A stretch of 64,000 bases of DNA from Pseudomonas syringae CC1557 (GTDB lineage: Bacteria; Pseudomonadota; Gammaproteobacteria; Pseudomonadales; Pseudomonadaceae): assembly GCF_000452705.1 (NCBI RefSeq), contig NZ_CP007014.1, positions 4,804,501 through 4,868,500 on the forward strand. The letters are read 5' to 3'. This document shows, one piece after another, positions 29,595 through 40,700 of this stretch. The position numbers were made by a program, and so were the translations under genes. The stretch's first letter is position 1. Each line of letters opens with the position of its first letter. Below the pieces are notes generated by a model, which saw only the letters and a list, made by a program, of their open reading frames with translations, was not told the DNA's origin and ran no database searches.

Positions 29595-30395
29595 TCAGTC
29601 AGCACTGCCGGTCAGCAGTGTTTTTGTCGCCGCCACTACATCCTCTTTGCGCATCAGGCTTTCGCCGACCAGAAAGGTAGTGATGCCGGATTTTTTGAGC
29701 CGTAGGCAATCATTATGGTTACCGATTCCACTTTCGCCGACCAGAAGTTTGCCTGCGGGCACCATTGATGACAGTCGCTCGCTCACGCCGAGATCTACTT
29801 CAAAGGTGTGCAGGTTACGGTTATTGACGCCGAGCAGCGGGGAAGACAGTTTGAGCGCACGCTCCATTTCATGTTCGTCATGCACTTCTACCAAAACGTC
29901 CATTCCCAGCGTCATGGCCGCACTTTCAAGTTCGGCAGCCAGGTCATCACTCAATGAGGCCATGATCAGCAATATGCAATCCGCACCCCAGGCACGTGCC
30001 TCATGCACCTGGTAAGTATCAAACATGAAGTCCTTGCGCAGCACGGGAAGGGCGCACGCATTTCGCGCGTCAATGAGAAACTGCGGGGAGCCCTGAAAGC
30101 TTGGTGTGTCGGTAAGAACGGATAAACAGGCGGCCCCACCGACTTCATAGGCCTTCGCCAGTTCGGGAGGGTTGAAGTCTTCGCGAATCAGACCTTTTGA
30201 CGGACTGGCTTTTTTAATTTCTGCGATTAACCCTATCAGACCCTGCTGTTCTTTTGCTTTCAGTGCTTTATAAAAACCGCGCGGGCTGGACTGTTCGAGG
30301 GCAAGCTGCTTGAGGCGGCTTAATGGCAAACTCGCTTTCGCTGCCTCTATTTCCTGAAGCTTATAATGTTTTATTTTATTTAAAATATCACTCAT
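29595..30395 (-). CDS. trpC: Indole-3-glycerol phosphate synthase (second, divergent TrpC)
   Basis: This 266-residue TIM-barrel enzyme would convert CdRP to indole-3-glycerol phosphate in tryptophan synthesis. The catalytic elements [65 protein letters not shown] and LVGESGIG are all present, so it should be active. The N-terminus ([20 protein letters not shown]) and short length resemble the TrpC of alphaproteobacteria more than the longer Pseudomonas housekeeping enzyme, and no other trp gene is nearby. I use the ATG at 30395; a GTG at 30404 is possible. It is divergent from the NRPS side of the island and has an unusually AT-rich upstream region. Confidence 0.9.
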   Translation of the reverse strand: MSDILNKIKHYKLQEIEAAKASLPLSRLKQLALEQSSPRGFYKALKAKEQQGLIGLIAEIKKASPSKGLIREDFNPPELAKAYEVGGAACLSVLTDTPSFQGSPQFLIDARNACALPVLRKDFMFDTYQVHEARAWGADCILLIMASLSDDLAAELESAAMTLGMDVLVEVHDEHEMERALKLSSPLLGVNNRNLHTFEVDLGVSERLSSMVPAGKLLVGESGIGNHNDCLRLKKSGITTFLVGESLMRKEDVVAATKTLLTGSAD

Positions 30396-30551
30396 GACAG
30401 TCACTCATATTAGCGGGCAGTCTGTTACGTTAAGCCCTGTGGCGTTTCGACGCAAGAATTCTCATTCTTGCCCTCTAGCAATATTTAAACCAGCGCACCT
30501 CCACTAATCCACAAATAATAATTAAATTTAATTTATCAACCTTTAAATACC
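30396..30551. promoter_or_regulatory. AT-rich divergent intergenic region, probable promoter(s)
   Basis: This gap between trpC (-) and the small ORF (+) is far richer in A and T than its surroundings (for example ACAAATAATAATTAAATTTAATTTATCAACC near 30510-30540, in part). Such a segment is typical of horizontally acquired DNA and of H-NS/MvaT-type silenced promoters. No specific -35/-10 pair can be assigned with confidence. Confidence 0.35.
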
Positions 30552-30761
30552 ATGGTCAATAAATATATCATAATGGTGCCTGATGAAAACCCGGAAAACA
30601 TGGTCTTCGGTCACGCCCCTTTTCATGTAAGCCAGGCGATCAAGGTGGCAAAACAACATCAACTAACCGTTGCAGACTGGGATATAGCGTACCGTCTCAG
30701 AAATAAATCCTCTAATAAAAACATCTTTGCTTGCTCGCTGATTACACCACTGGCAGCGTAA
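30552..30761 (+). CDS. Small hypothetical protein
   Basis: This 69-residue frame starts MVNKYIIMVPDENPENMVFG and shows a helix-rich middle (VSQAIKVAKQHQLTVADWDIAYRLRNK). No family is recognised, the ribosome site is weak, and the base composition is AT-rich like the upstream region. It could be a real small gene of the island or a chance frame; an internal ATG at 30573 is an alternative start. Confidence 0.3.
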   Translation: MVNKYIIMVPDENPENMVFGHAPFHVSQAIKVAKQHQLTVADWDIAYRLRNKSSNKNIFACSLITPLAA

Positions 30762-30841
30762 CGGCATCGCGGCGACCTTGCGCTCGCTACGGCGTGCCTG
30801 CCAAAGGGCAAACGTTTCAAACTCACTATGCGAGGTGACAG

Positions 30842-31306
30842 GTGTCTCAAGAACAGCTCATAAAAGTGCTTGATGAAAGCTACCGACATTGGACCGGCCA
30901 CGGATTGCCGTCCCCTCGGCAACTGGACTCGCAACAACGCCTCACCTGGCTGCATACTCAGGCGCCCTATAGCCTGTTGGCCCACGATGGCGCCGCCGAC
31001 CCGCGTTTTACCTACGTCAACGAATGCGCACTGCAATGCTTCAAGTACCCGCGCGACAGCTTTATCGGCATGCCCTCACGTTTCAGCGCCTCGGAGCTCG
31101 ATCGCGCTGCGCGCCAGGTATTGCTGGAGCAAGTCACCGCCAATGGCATCGCCGAGGGCTACAGCGGCTGGCGAGTGGATGCGGATAATCAACCGTTCAT
31201 GATCTATGCAGGTGTGGTGTGGACCTTATTGGACTCGCAGGGCCAGGCGTGCGGGCAGGCGGCGTTGTTCTGGCCGGATGAGCAGCGTATCGGCGTTCTT
31301 GATTAA
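30842..31306 (+). CDS. MEKHLA domain-containing protein
   Basis: This 154-residue protein has the PAS-like MEKHLA fold: ILLxSYRHWTG-type start (VLDESYRHWTGHGLP), FTYVNECALQCFKYPRDSFIGMPSRFSA, and GWRVDADNQPFMIYAGVVWTLLDSQGQACGQAALF. MEKHLA domains are related to PAS sensors; here the domain stands alone and its ligand is unknown. Translation starts at GTG 30842 after GAGG. It lies upstream of the giant NRPS on the same strand, but a 423-base gap separates them, so co-transcription is uncertain. Confidence 0.8.
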   Translation: MSQEQLIKVLDESYRHWTGHGLPSPRQLDSQQRLTWLHTQAPYSLLAHDGAADPRFTYVNECALQCFKYPRDSFIGMPSRFSASELDRAARQVLLEQVTANGIAEGYSGWRVDADNQPFMIYAGVVWTLLDSQGQACGQAALFWPDEQRIGVLD

Positions 31307-31729
31307 GGGTTTTCGGAACGGTTGTCTCTCCCCTGCTTGAGCAGACAACCTGACCAAGCACCTTGTCCAGAGGCATCGCCCCACGCTCCACCCTGCCGAT
31401 TCGATCACGCAGAAGTCCCCGCTTTCCAGTGCAGATTTATCCCCTCGTCAAACGTCTAATCACCTCAAGCCGATCGTTTCATTCATGGCTGCGCCTGCGC
31501 TCTGAAATCCACTGACTTCGTACACGCTTCTGGATCAACGCCGCCCGCACGTCACACGATGATATCGGCTGCTGAAGCAAGCGTGCGACGACGACGGCGT
31601 CACGGTCGGTTCGCTGTGATGACCGAACAAACAGCCTACTCATTGCACATACCGACCCCCTGTCCCTGACTTTTCACGGCCGGTCCATTGGCTATTGAGA
31701 GTCTGAGTGACGTGAATGCAGGCGCCAAC
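31307..31729. other. Intergenic region before the NRPS
   Basis: No gene, RNA or insertion sequence is recognised in these 423 bases. This is where the NRPS promoter should lie; I see no luxR-type box or strong promoter. Short open frames (for example near 31490-31620) do not resemble known proteins. Confidence 0.4.
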
Positions 31730-34700
31730 ATGATCTCCGCTGACTTGCCAATGTTCGACAATGAATGTCAGGACTTCGAACTCACCTCTCCTCAGCAAGG
31801 CATTTGGTTTGACCAAATCGCGAACCCTGAACTGCCCTACTACAACATCGGCATGATCCTTGAAATCAAAGGGGAACTGGATGTTCCGCTTTTCGAGAAA
31901 GCGTTCCAACTGGTCGTGGATCGCCATGACTCCTTGCGCCTGGTGCTCAGTGTGCAAGGCGGCAATGTACGTCAGCGTGTGTTGCCTTACGTCAAATCGC
32001 AGTTAAGCGTTGTCGAGTTCTCTGGTGAACAGGCTTCAGAGCAGCATGTAAAGGCGTACCTGCACGATGTTTTTCGTCAGCCATTCAACCTGGTGGGTGA
32101 AGTGCTTTGGGAGGCCCGGCTCGTGCGCTGCGGGCCAAACCGCTATTACTGCCTGCACCGCTACCATCACCTGATATGTGATGGCATCACGGTCAATTTG
32201 CTTCTTCAAGCTGTCGCAGATGCTTACAACGGCTTGCTGCGTGATGATCAAAACCCTCCTCAGGGAAATGCATACCTCTCGTTTATCGCAGAGGATCAAG
32301 CCTATACAGAATCGCCCCGCTTCGAACGTGACAAGGCGTTCTGGACAGAGCTGTATGCCGAGCTGCCGCCGCCTTTGCTACAGCCACGCGTCGCAGTTGC
32401 CGACAACCGTGTAGCGCCGAGCGCACTGAGCCAGATGAAGATTCCCCGGCGGCTGTTCAATGAACTTGCGCAGTTTGCACGTGGCAAGAACCTGTCACTC
32501 GCGCATATTTTCATAAGCATCATCAGCACGTACTTCTGCCGTACCACCGGCGTCGACTCCATCGTAATCGGCATGCCAGTCCACAACAGGACAACGGCTT
32601 ACCAGAAGAACACGGCGGGCATGTTTTCCTCCCTGAGCCCCGTCCGTCTCGACGTGGACCCAGAGGCTTCGTTTCTGCAACTGATGCAGGCTACTTCGGC
32701 CAGCTTGCGCCGCAGCTACCGACATCAACGCTTTCCGATCGCAGAACTTAACAGGGTACTGAAACTGAGCCAGGCGGGCCGTCGGCAACTGTTTGACCTG
32801 TCACTGTCGTTTGAAAGCCTCGACGGAAATGCAGTATTCGGGAACAGCCCGACCGAAATATTCCGCGAGTACAGCGGGTATGAGCGCCTCCCACTGGCGA
32901 TTTCCACCTGTGACTATCACCCGGACAAAGACGTTTATCTGGACTTCAACTTCAATACGGCGTTTTTCACGCGCGAAGAAGTGCAGAAGATTCAAACGCG
33001 TATTCTTTCAATGCTTACCCACGTGATCGAATGGCAAGACACGGCGGTTTGGCACTTTCCGATCATGCCGAAGGCCGAACAGCAACAACTGCTGCTGACA
33101 TTCAATGCTGCAGAACACCTTTACCCACAAGACGAACTCATTCACACCCGATTCGAGCGACAGGCCGAACGCCAACCAGACGCCTGCGCCGTCAGCGACC
33201 ATACCGGCAAGGTACTGACTTACGCCGAACTGAATCGTGAAGCCAACCAGTTGGCGCATCACCTGATCGAAAAGGGCATTGGCCTGGATGATCGGGTCGC
33301 CATTTGCGTCGAACGTGGGCCACAGATGATCATCGGATTGCTGGGGATTCTCAAGGCGGGCGCAGGTTATGTGCCGCTGGACCCCGCCTACCCCGCTGAA
33401 CGTCTGGCCTATCTGCTGCAAGACAGCTCACCGGCCGCAGTGCTGGTGCAGGCCGCGACAGCGGACGTGCTGCCGCTCGGCTCGCTGCCTGTTATCAATC
33501 TGGACGATACGGCTTTGCAGACGCAATCCGTCCAGAATCCGCACGTACCGGGCCTGAACGCTTCGCATCTGGCCTACGTGATCTACACCTCCGGCTCCAC
33601 CGGCCTGCCCAAGGGCGTGCAGGTCGAACATCGCAACGTGGCGCGGCTGTTCTCGGCCACCGACGCGTGGTTTGGCTTCAACGCCAATGACGTCTGGGCA
33701 CTGTTCCACTCATTCGCCTTTGACTTCTCGGTCTGGGAAATCTGGGGCGCGCTGGTTCACGGCGCTCAACTGCTGATCGTCCCGCAATTGGTCAGCCGTT
33801 CGCCGCAGGAATGCTATGCCTTGTTGTGTGATGCAGGCGTGACGGTGTTGAACCAGACACCTTCCGCCTTCCGGCAGTTGATTGCCGCTCAAGGCGAAAA
33901 CCAGCAATCGCACTCGTTACGCCAAGTGATCTTTGGTGGTGAAGCGCTGGATACGACCATGCTCAAACCCTGGTACGCCAGACCAACCAACGCCGGAACG
34001 CAACTGGTCAACATGTACGGCATCACCGAAACCACGGTGCACGTGACGTATTACCCACTGCTGGCTGCAGATGCCGAGCGCACAGGTGTCAGCCCGATTG
34101 GCCGGCGAATTCCGGATTTGCAGCTTTATGTGCTCGATGCACAGCGCGAGCCCGTGCCTCTGGGCGTGCCCGGTGAGTTGTATGTCGGCGGCGCCGGTGT
34201 TGCGCGTGGCTACCTGAATCGTCCTGAGCTGAATGAACAACGCTTTCTCGCCAACCCGTTCAGCGAACAACCCGGTGCCCGGCTTTATCGCACCGGCGAC
34301 CTTGTGCGCTGGCTGGACGACGGCAACCTTGAGTACCTGGGCCGCAACGACGATCAGGTCAAGATCCGCGGCTTACGTATAGAACTGGGTGAAATCGAAG
34401 CCAAACTGGCAGCCCATGAGGCCGTTCGTGACGCCTTGGCGATGGCCCGTGAAGACATTCCCGGCGACCAGCGCCTGGTGGCCTACTTCATCGGCGATTC
34501 GGAAGTGAGCCTCGACGTACTGCACGATTATTTACTGGCGCAACTGCCGGACTACATGGTCCCGACCGCCTATGTGCAGTTGGAAAAACTGCCGTTGACC
34601 TCCAACGGCAAACTGGACCGCAACGCCCTGCCTGCTCCCGATCAGTCATCGGTGGTCAGTCGTGAGTACCAGGCACCGCAAGGGGCTAAAGAACGGGCCA

Positions 34701-37700
34701 TTGCCGAGATATGGCAAGACCTGCTGGGTCTCGATCAGGTCGGTCGGCATGACCACTTCTTCGAGCTTGGCGGCCACTCGCTGCTCGCCGTGAAGCTGAT
34801 CGAGCGCATGCGCCAGATCGGCCTGAGTGCTGACGTGCGCGTACTGTTCAGCCAGCCAACCCTGGCCGCGCTGGCCGCTGCCGTGGGCGGCGGCACGGAA
34901 GTCGTCGTACCGGCCAACCTGATCCCTGAGGACTGCGAACACATCACTCCGGACATGCTGCCGTTGGTGGACCTGACGCAGGCGTCCATCGACCAGATCG
35001 TGGCACGTGTGCCGGGTGGTGCAGCCAATGTGCAGGACATCTATGCCTTGGCACCCCTGCAGGAAGGCATTCTTTACCACCATCTTTCTGCGGAGCGCGG
35101 CGATCCGTATGTGCTGAAATCGGTTTTCGCTTTTCAGGATCAAGCCCGTCTGGACGCATTCAGCCAAGCACTGCAACAGTTGATTCAACGCCACGATATC
35201 CTCCGCACCTCGCTGTTTTGGGAAGGACTGGACGAGTCGGTGCAAGTGGTCTGGCGTCAGGCTTCCCTGGGCATGGAAACCCTCGACCTCGACCCGGCGC
35301 AGGGCGATATCTCCACGCAACTGCAGGATCGGTACGACCCTCGGCACTATCGCCTGGAGCTGGGGCAGGCACCGTTGATGCGGCTGGTCAGTGCCTACGA
35401 TGCCCCCCAAAAACGAATCGTCTCGTTGCTGCTGTGTCATCACCTGGTGCTCGACCACACGGCCCTGGATGTGATGCGTGACGAAATACAGGCCCTGATG
35501 CGGGGTGAAGGCCATGAATTGCCTGCCTCGGCGCCTTACCGCAACTACGTCGCTCAGGCCCGTCTGGGCGTCAGTCTCGAATCCCACGAAGCCTTTTTCC
35601 GCGACCTGCTTGGCGATATAGACGAGCCCACTCTGCCGTTCAACCTGCACGATGTACAAGGCGACGGCAGCTTAATCGAAGAAGTGCATCACCGTATCGA
35701 TTACACGTTGAGCCAGCGCCTGCGTAAGCAGGCCCGACAAGCCGGGGTGAGTGCGGCCAGTCTGGTGCACCTGGCCTGGGCTCAGGTACTGAGCAAAGTC
35801 ACCGGCAAGGATACCGTAGTTTTCGGTACGGTCCTGATGGGCCGCATGAGCGGCAGCGCGGGGACAGACCGCGCGCTGGGCATGTTCATCAACACCTTGC
35901 CGATGCGCATCGACGTAGGCCATCGGGGGGCTCAAGTCAGCGTCAAAGCCACTCATGCGCAGCTGTCGGCCCTGCTGAAGCATGAGCATGCCTCGCTGGC
36001 ACTGGCACAACGTTGCAGCGGCGTACCTGGCGATCTGCCGTTGTTCAGCGCCCTGCTCAACTACCGACACAGCGGTAGCGAAGCATTGAGTCCGGAAGCC
36101 GATGCCGCATGGGCCGGCATTCAAATGCTAAGTGGGCAGGAACGCACCAACTACCCATTGACCCTGAACGTGGACGATCTGGGTGAGGGCTTCATACTCA
36201 ACGCCCAGACCGTTGTCGACATCGGCGCGCAGCGTGTCTGCAACTACATGCAAGCGGCTCTGCAAAGCCTGGTGGAAGCACTTGAACATGCACCTCAGGC
36301 GCCCTTGCACAGCCTGTCAATCCTGCCGGAACAGGAACGCCATCAACTGATTGTAGAGTTCAATGCCACCGCGCTGGATTACCCACTGGAGCAGACCATT
36401 CATGGCTTGTTCGAAGCCCAGGTCGAGCGCACACCGCAAGCGGTCGCCGTGGTGCATGGTGATGTTCGCCTGAGCTATCGCGAGCTGAATAACCGGGCCA
36501 ACCAACTGGCGCATCACTTGCGTGATATCGGGGTCAAACCGGATTCTCGTGTCGCCATCTGTGTCGAACGTAGTGAATCGATGGTCATTGGTCTGCTGGC
36601 CATTTTGAAAGCCGGCGGCGGGTATGTGCCGCTGGATCCGACTTATCCTGCAGACCGAATTGCCTACATGTTGCAGGACAGCGCGCCGACTGCGGTTCTG
36701 GCACAACGCACGACGCTGGGTCTGCTGACGGATGTTTCGGTGCCGCTGATCAATCTGGACGATACCGCTTTGCAGGCGCAATCCGTCCAGAACCCGCACG
36801 TGCCGGACCTGACGCCGGCCCATTTGGCCTACGTAATCTACACCTCCGGCTCCACCGGCCTGCCGAAAGGCGTGATGATCGAACACCGCAACACCGTGAA
36901 CTTCCTGACCTGGGCGCATCAATCGTTTGATTCGACGGTGCTGGCAAAAACCCTGTTCTCCACCTCGCTGAACTTCGACCTCGCGGTCTACGAGTGCTTC
37001 GCGCCACTGACCTCCGGTGGCAGCGTCGATGTGGTCACTAATGTGCTGGCAATGCAGCAGGGTGACCACGATGTCACGCTGATCAATACCGTACCTTCAG
37101 CCCTCAAGGCGCTGCTCGAATCGGGGGGGTTAAGTGAAAGCGTGCACACCGTCAACGTCGCCGGTGAAGCCCTGAAACGCAGCCTGGTGGAAAGCCTGTT
37201 CCAGCAGACCCACGTCAAACGCCTGTGCAACCTCTATGGCCCGTCGGAAACCACTACGTATTCGAGTTGGGTATCCATGGACCGCGAACAGGGTTTTGCG
37301 TCGCACATCGGCAAACCCGTCGGCAACACTCAGTTTTACCTGCTGGATAAACAGATGCAGCCCGTCCCGCTGGGTGTTCCGGGAGAAATCTACATCGGTG
37401 GTGCCGGTGTCGCTCGCGGTTATCTGAACCGCGACGACCTGACCGCTGAGCGGTTCCTGCGTGACCCGTTCAGCAAGGACCCGAACGCCCGGATGTACAA
37501 AACCGGCGATCTGGGCCGCTGGCTGGCAGACGGCAATATCGAATATCTGGGCCGAAACGATGATCAGGTCAAGATCCGTGGTTTCCGTATCGAACTGGGT
37601 GAAATCGAAGCCTGTCTTGCAAAACATGAATCGGTAAAAGAAGCAGTAGTCATGGCCCGCGATGATGTGCCGGGTGATAAGCGCCTGGTGGCCTACTTCA

Positions 37701-40700
37701 CCGCTGATTCGGAAGTGAGCCTCGACATACTGCGCGAGTACTTACTGGGGCAACTGCCGGACTACATGGTCCCGACCGCCTATGTGCAATTGGAAAAACT
37801 GCCGCTGACCCCCAACGGAAAGCTGGACCGCAAGGCCCTGCCCGCTCCCGACCAGTCATCGGTGATCAGCCATGGATACGAGGCTCCCGTCGGTGGCATC
37901 GAGATCGCCATCGCCGATCTCTGGCAAGACCTATTGGGCATTGATCAGGTCGGTCGCAATGACCACTTCTTCGAACTGGGTGGTCACTCGCTGCTCGCCG
38001 TAAAACTGATCGAACGCATGCGTCAGATTGGCCTGAGTGCCGACGTGCGTGTGCTGTTCAGCCAGCCAACCCTGGCCGCGCTGGCCGCTGCCGTGGACGG
38101 CGGCACGCAAGTCGTCGTACCGGCCAACCTGATTCCTGAGCACTGCAAACACATCACCCCGGATATGCTGCCATTGGTAGACCTGAATCAGGCGTCCATC
38201 GACCAGATCGTGGCTCGTGTGCCGGGCGGCGGGACCAACGTGCAGGATATCTATCCGTTGGCACCGCTGCAGGAAGGCATTCTTTACCATCATCTGATGG
38301 CCCCCGAGGATGATCCGTACCGGCGAACAGCGCTGTTCAACTTTGACAGCCAGCAACGCGTGCAAAAGTTCGCGGAAGCCTTGCAGGCGGTGATTGACCG
38401 CCACGACATCTTGCGCACCAGCGTACTGTGGGAAGACCTCGACGAACCAGTCCAGGTGGTGTGGCGCCATGCCGAGTTGAGCGTGGAAGAGATCCGCATC
38501 GACCCAGCAGCCCCAAATATCACCGCGCAGTTGCAGGAAGTCCTCGACCCGCATCACCACCACTTGGACATCCGCGAGGCGCCCATGATGCGCATTGCCT
38601 ATGCCCATGATCCGGTCAACAACCGCTGGGCAGCGCTGCTGGTGTTCCATCACCTGATCAACGACGCCACCTCGCTCCCCGTACTGGCCCATGAAATTGA
38701 AGCCTGCATGCAGGGTCAGGAACACCTGTTGCCCGCCTCGGTGCCGTACCGCAACTACGTGGCGCAGGCGCGATTGGGCGTCAGTCTCGAAGCCCACGAA
38801 GCCTTCTTCTGCGACCTGCTCGGCGACATCGACGAGCCCACCCTGCCGTTTGACCTGCACGATGTGCAAGGCGATGGCAGCGTAATCGAAGAAGTGCAGC
38901 ACCGTATTGATGACACATTGAGCCAGCGCCTGCGCAAGCAGGCCCGGCTATGCGGTGTGAGTACGGCCAGCCTGTATCACATGGCCTGGGCTCAGGTATT
39001 GGGCAAAGTCACCGGCAAGGATGAGGTGGTCTTCGGCACCGTACTGATGGGACGGATGCAGGGTGGCGACGGCGCCGACCGCTCGTTGGGGATGTTCATC
39101 AACACCCTGCCGTTACGGGTCGAGCTGGGCAACCAGGGCGTACGCAACGGCGTTAAGCAGACCCACGCCCACCTGACCGCATTGCTCGGTCATGAACATG
39201 CGTCTCTCGTGTTGGCTCAGCGTTGCAGTGGGGTGCCGGCGCCGACTCCGTTGTTCAGCGCCTTGCTCAACTATCGCCACACCGACGTAACGAGCAGTGC
39301 CGCCGAGGGTCTGGGTAACTGGATCGATATCGAGCGATTAAAAGGCACGGAACGCACCAACTACCCGCTGGCCCTGAACGTGGATGATGAGGGCCTGGGC
39401 TTTACTTTTACCCTCACCTGCCCAATCGATATCGGGGCTGAACGGATCGCTGGCTACGTGCAAACGGCACTGGAAAGCCTGGTGGAAGCACTTGAGCATG
39501 CACCACAGGCGCCTTTAAACAGCCTGTCGATCCTGCCGGAACAGGAACGCAATCAACTCATTGTCGACTTCAATGCCACCACGCTGGATTACCCACTGGA
39601 GCAGACCATTCATGGGCTGTTCGAAGCGCAGGTCGAGCGCACGCCGCAAGCGGTCGCTGTGGTGCATGGCGATCTCCGCCTGAGTTATCGCGAGCTGAAT
39701 AATCGTGCCAACCAGCTGGCGCACCAGTTGATCGAACTGGGCATCGGCCCGGATAATCGGGTGGCGATCTGCGTCGAGCGCAGCGAGCCGATGATCGTCG
39801 GCCTGCTGGCGACCCTCAAGGCAGGCGCGGGTTATGTGCCGCTGGACCCCGCCTACCCCGCTGAACGTCTGGCCTATCTGCTGCAGGACAGCTCACCGGC
39901 CGCAGTGCTGGTGCAGGCCGTGACAGCGGACGTGCTGTCGCTCGGTTCGCTGCTTGTTATCAATCTGGACGACACGGCTTTGCAGATGCAATCCGTCCAG
40001 AATCCGCACGTACCTGGCCTGACCCCGGCCCATCTGGCCTACGTGATCTACACCTCCGGCTCCACCGGTATGCCGAAAGGCGTGCAGGTCGAGCATCGCA
40101 ACGTGGCGCGCCTGTTCTCGGCCACTGACGCATGGTTTGACTTCAATGCCAATGACGTCTGGGCGCTGTTCCATTCGTTCGCCTTTGACTTCTCGGTCTG
40201 GGAAATCTGGGGCGCGCTGGTTCATGGCGCTCAACTGCTTATCGTCCCGCAACTGGTCAGCCGTTCGCCGCAGGAATGCTATGCACTGCTCTGCGACGCC
40301 GGCGTCACGGTGCTCAGCCAGACACCAAGTGCCTTCCGTCAACTGATCGCGGCGCAAGGCGAAAGCCAGCAGTCGCACTCGTTGCGTCAGGTGATCTTCG
40401 GTGGCGAAGCGCTGGACACGGCCATGCTCAAACCCTGGTACGCCAGACAGGCCAACGCCGGGACGCAACTGGTCAACATGTACGGCATCACCGAAACCAC
40501 GGTGCACGTGACGTATTACCCACTGCTGGCTGCAGATGCCGAGCGCACAGGTGTCAGCCCGATTGGCCGGCGAATTCCGGATTTGCAGCTTTATGTGCTC
40601 GATGCACAGCGAGAGCCCGTGCCTCTGGGCGTGCCCGGCGAGTTGTATGTCGGCGGCGCCGGGGTTGCGCGTGGCTACCTGAACCGTCCCGAACTGAATG

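Noticed and set aside
29518..30015. Plus-strand 165-codon frame overlapping trpC
   Set aside because: It is a Ser-rich antisense shadow of the intact TrpC coding sequence.
30552..30761. MbtH-like protein upstream of the NRPS
   Set aside because: The size is right but the NxxxQxSxWP-type tryptophan and proline pattern of MbtH is absent.
31490..31640. Transposase remnant before the NRPS
   Set aside because: The short frames show no DDE or HTH pattern and no flanking inverted repeats could be found.
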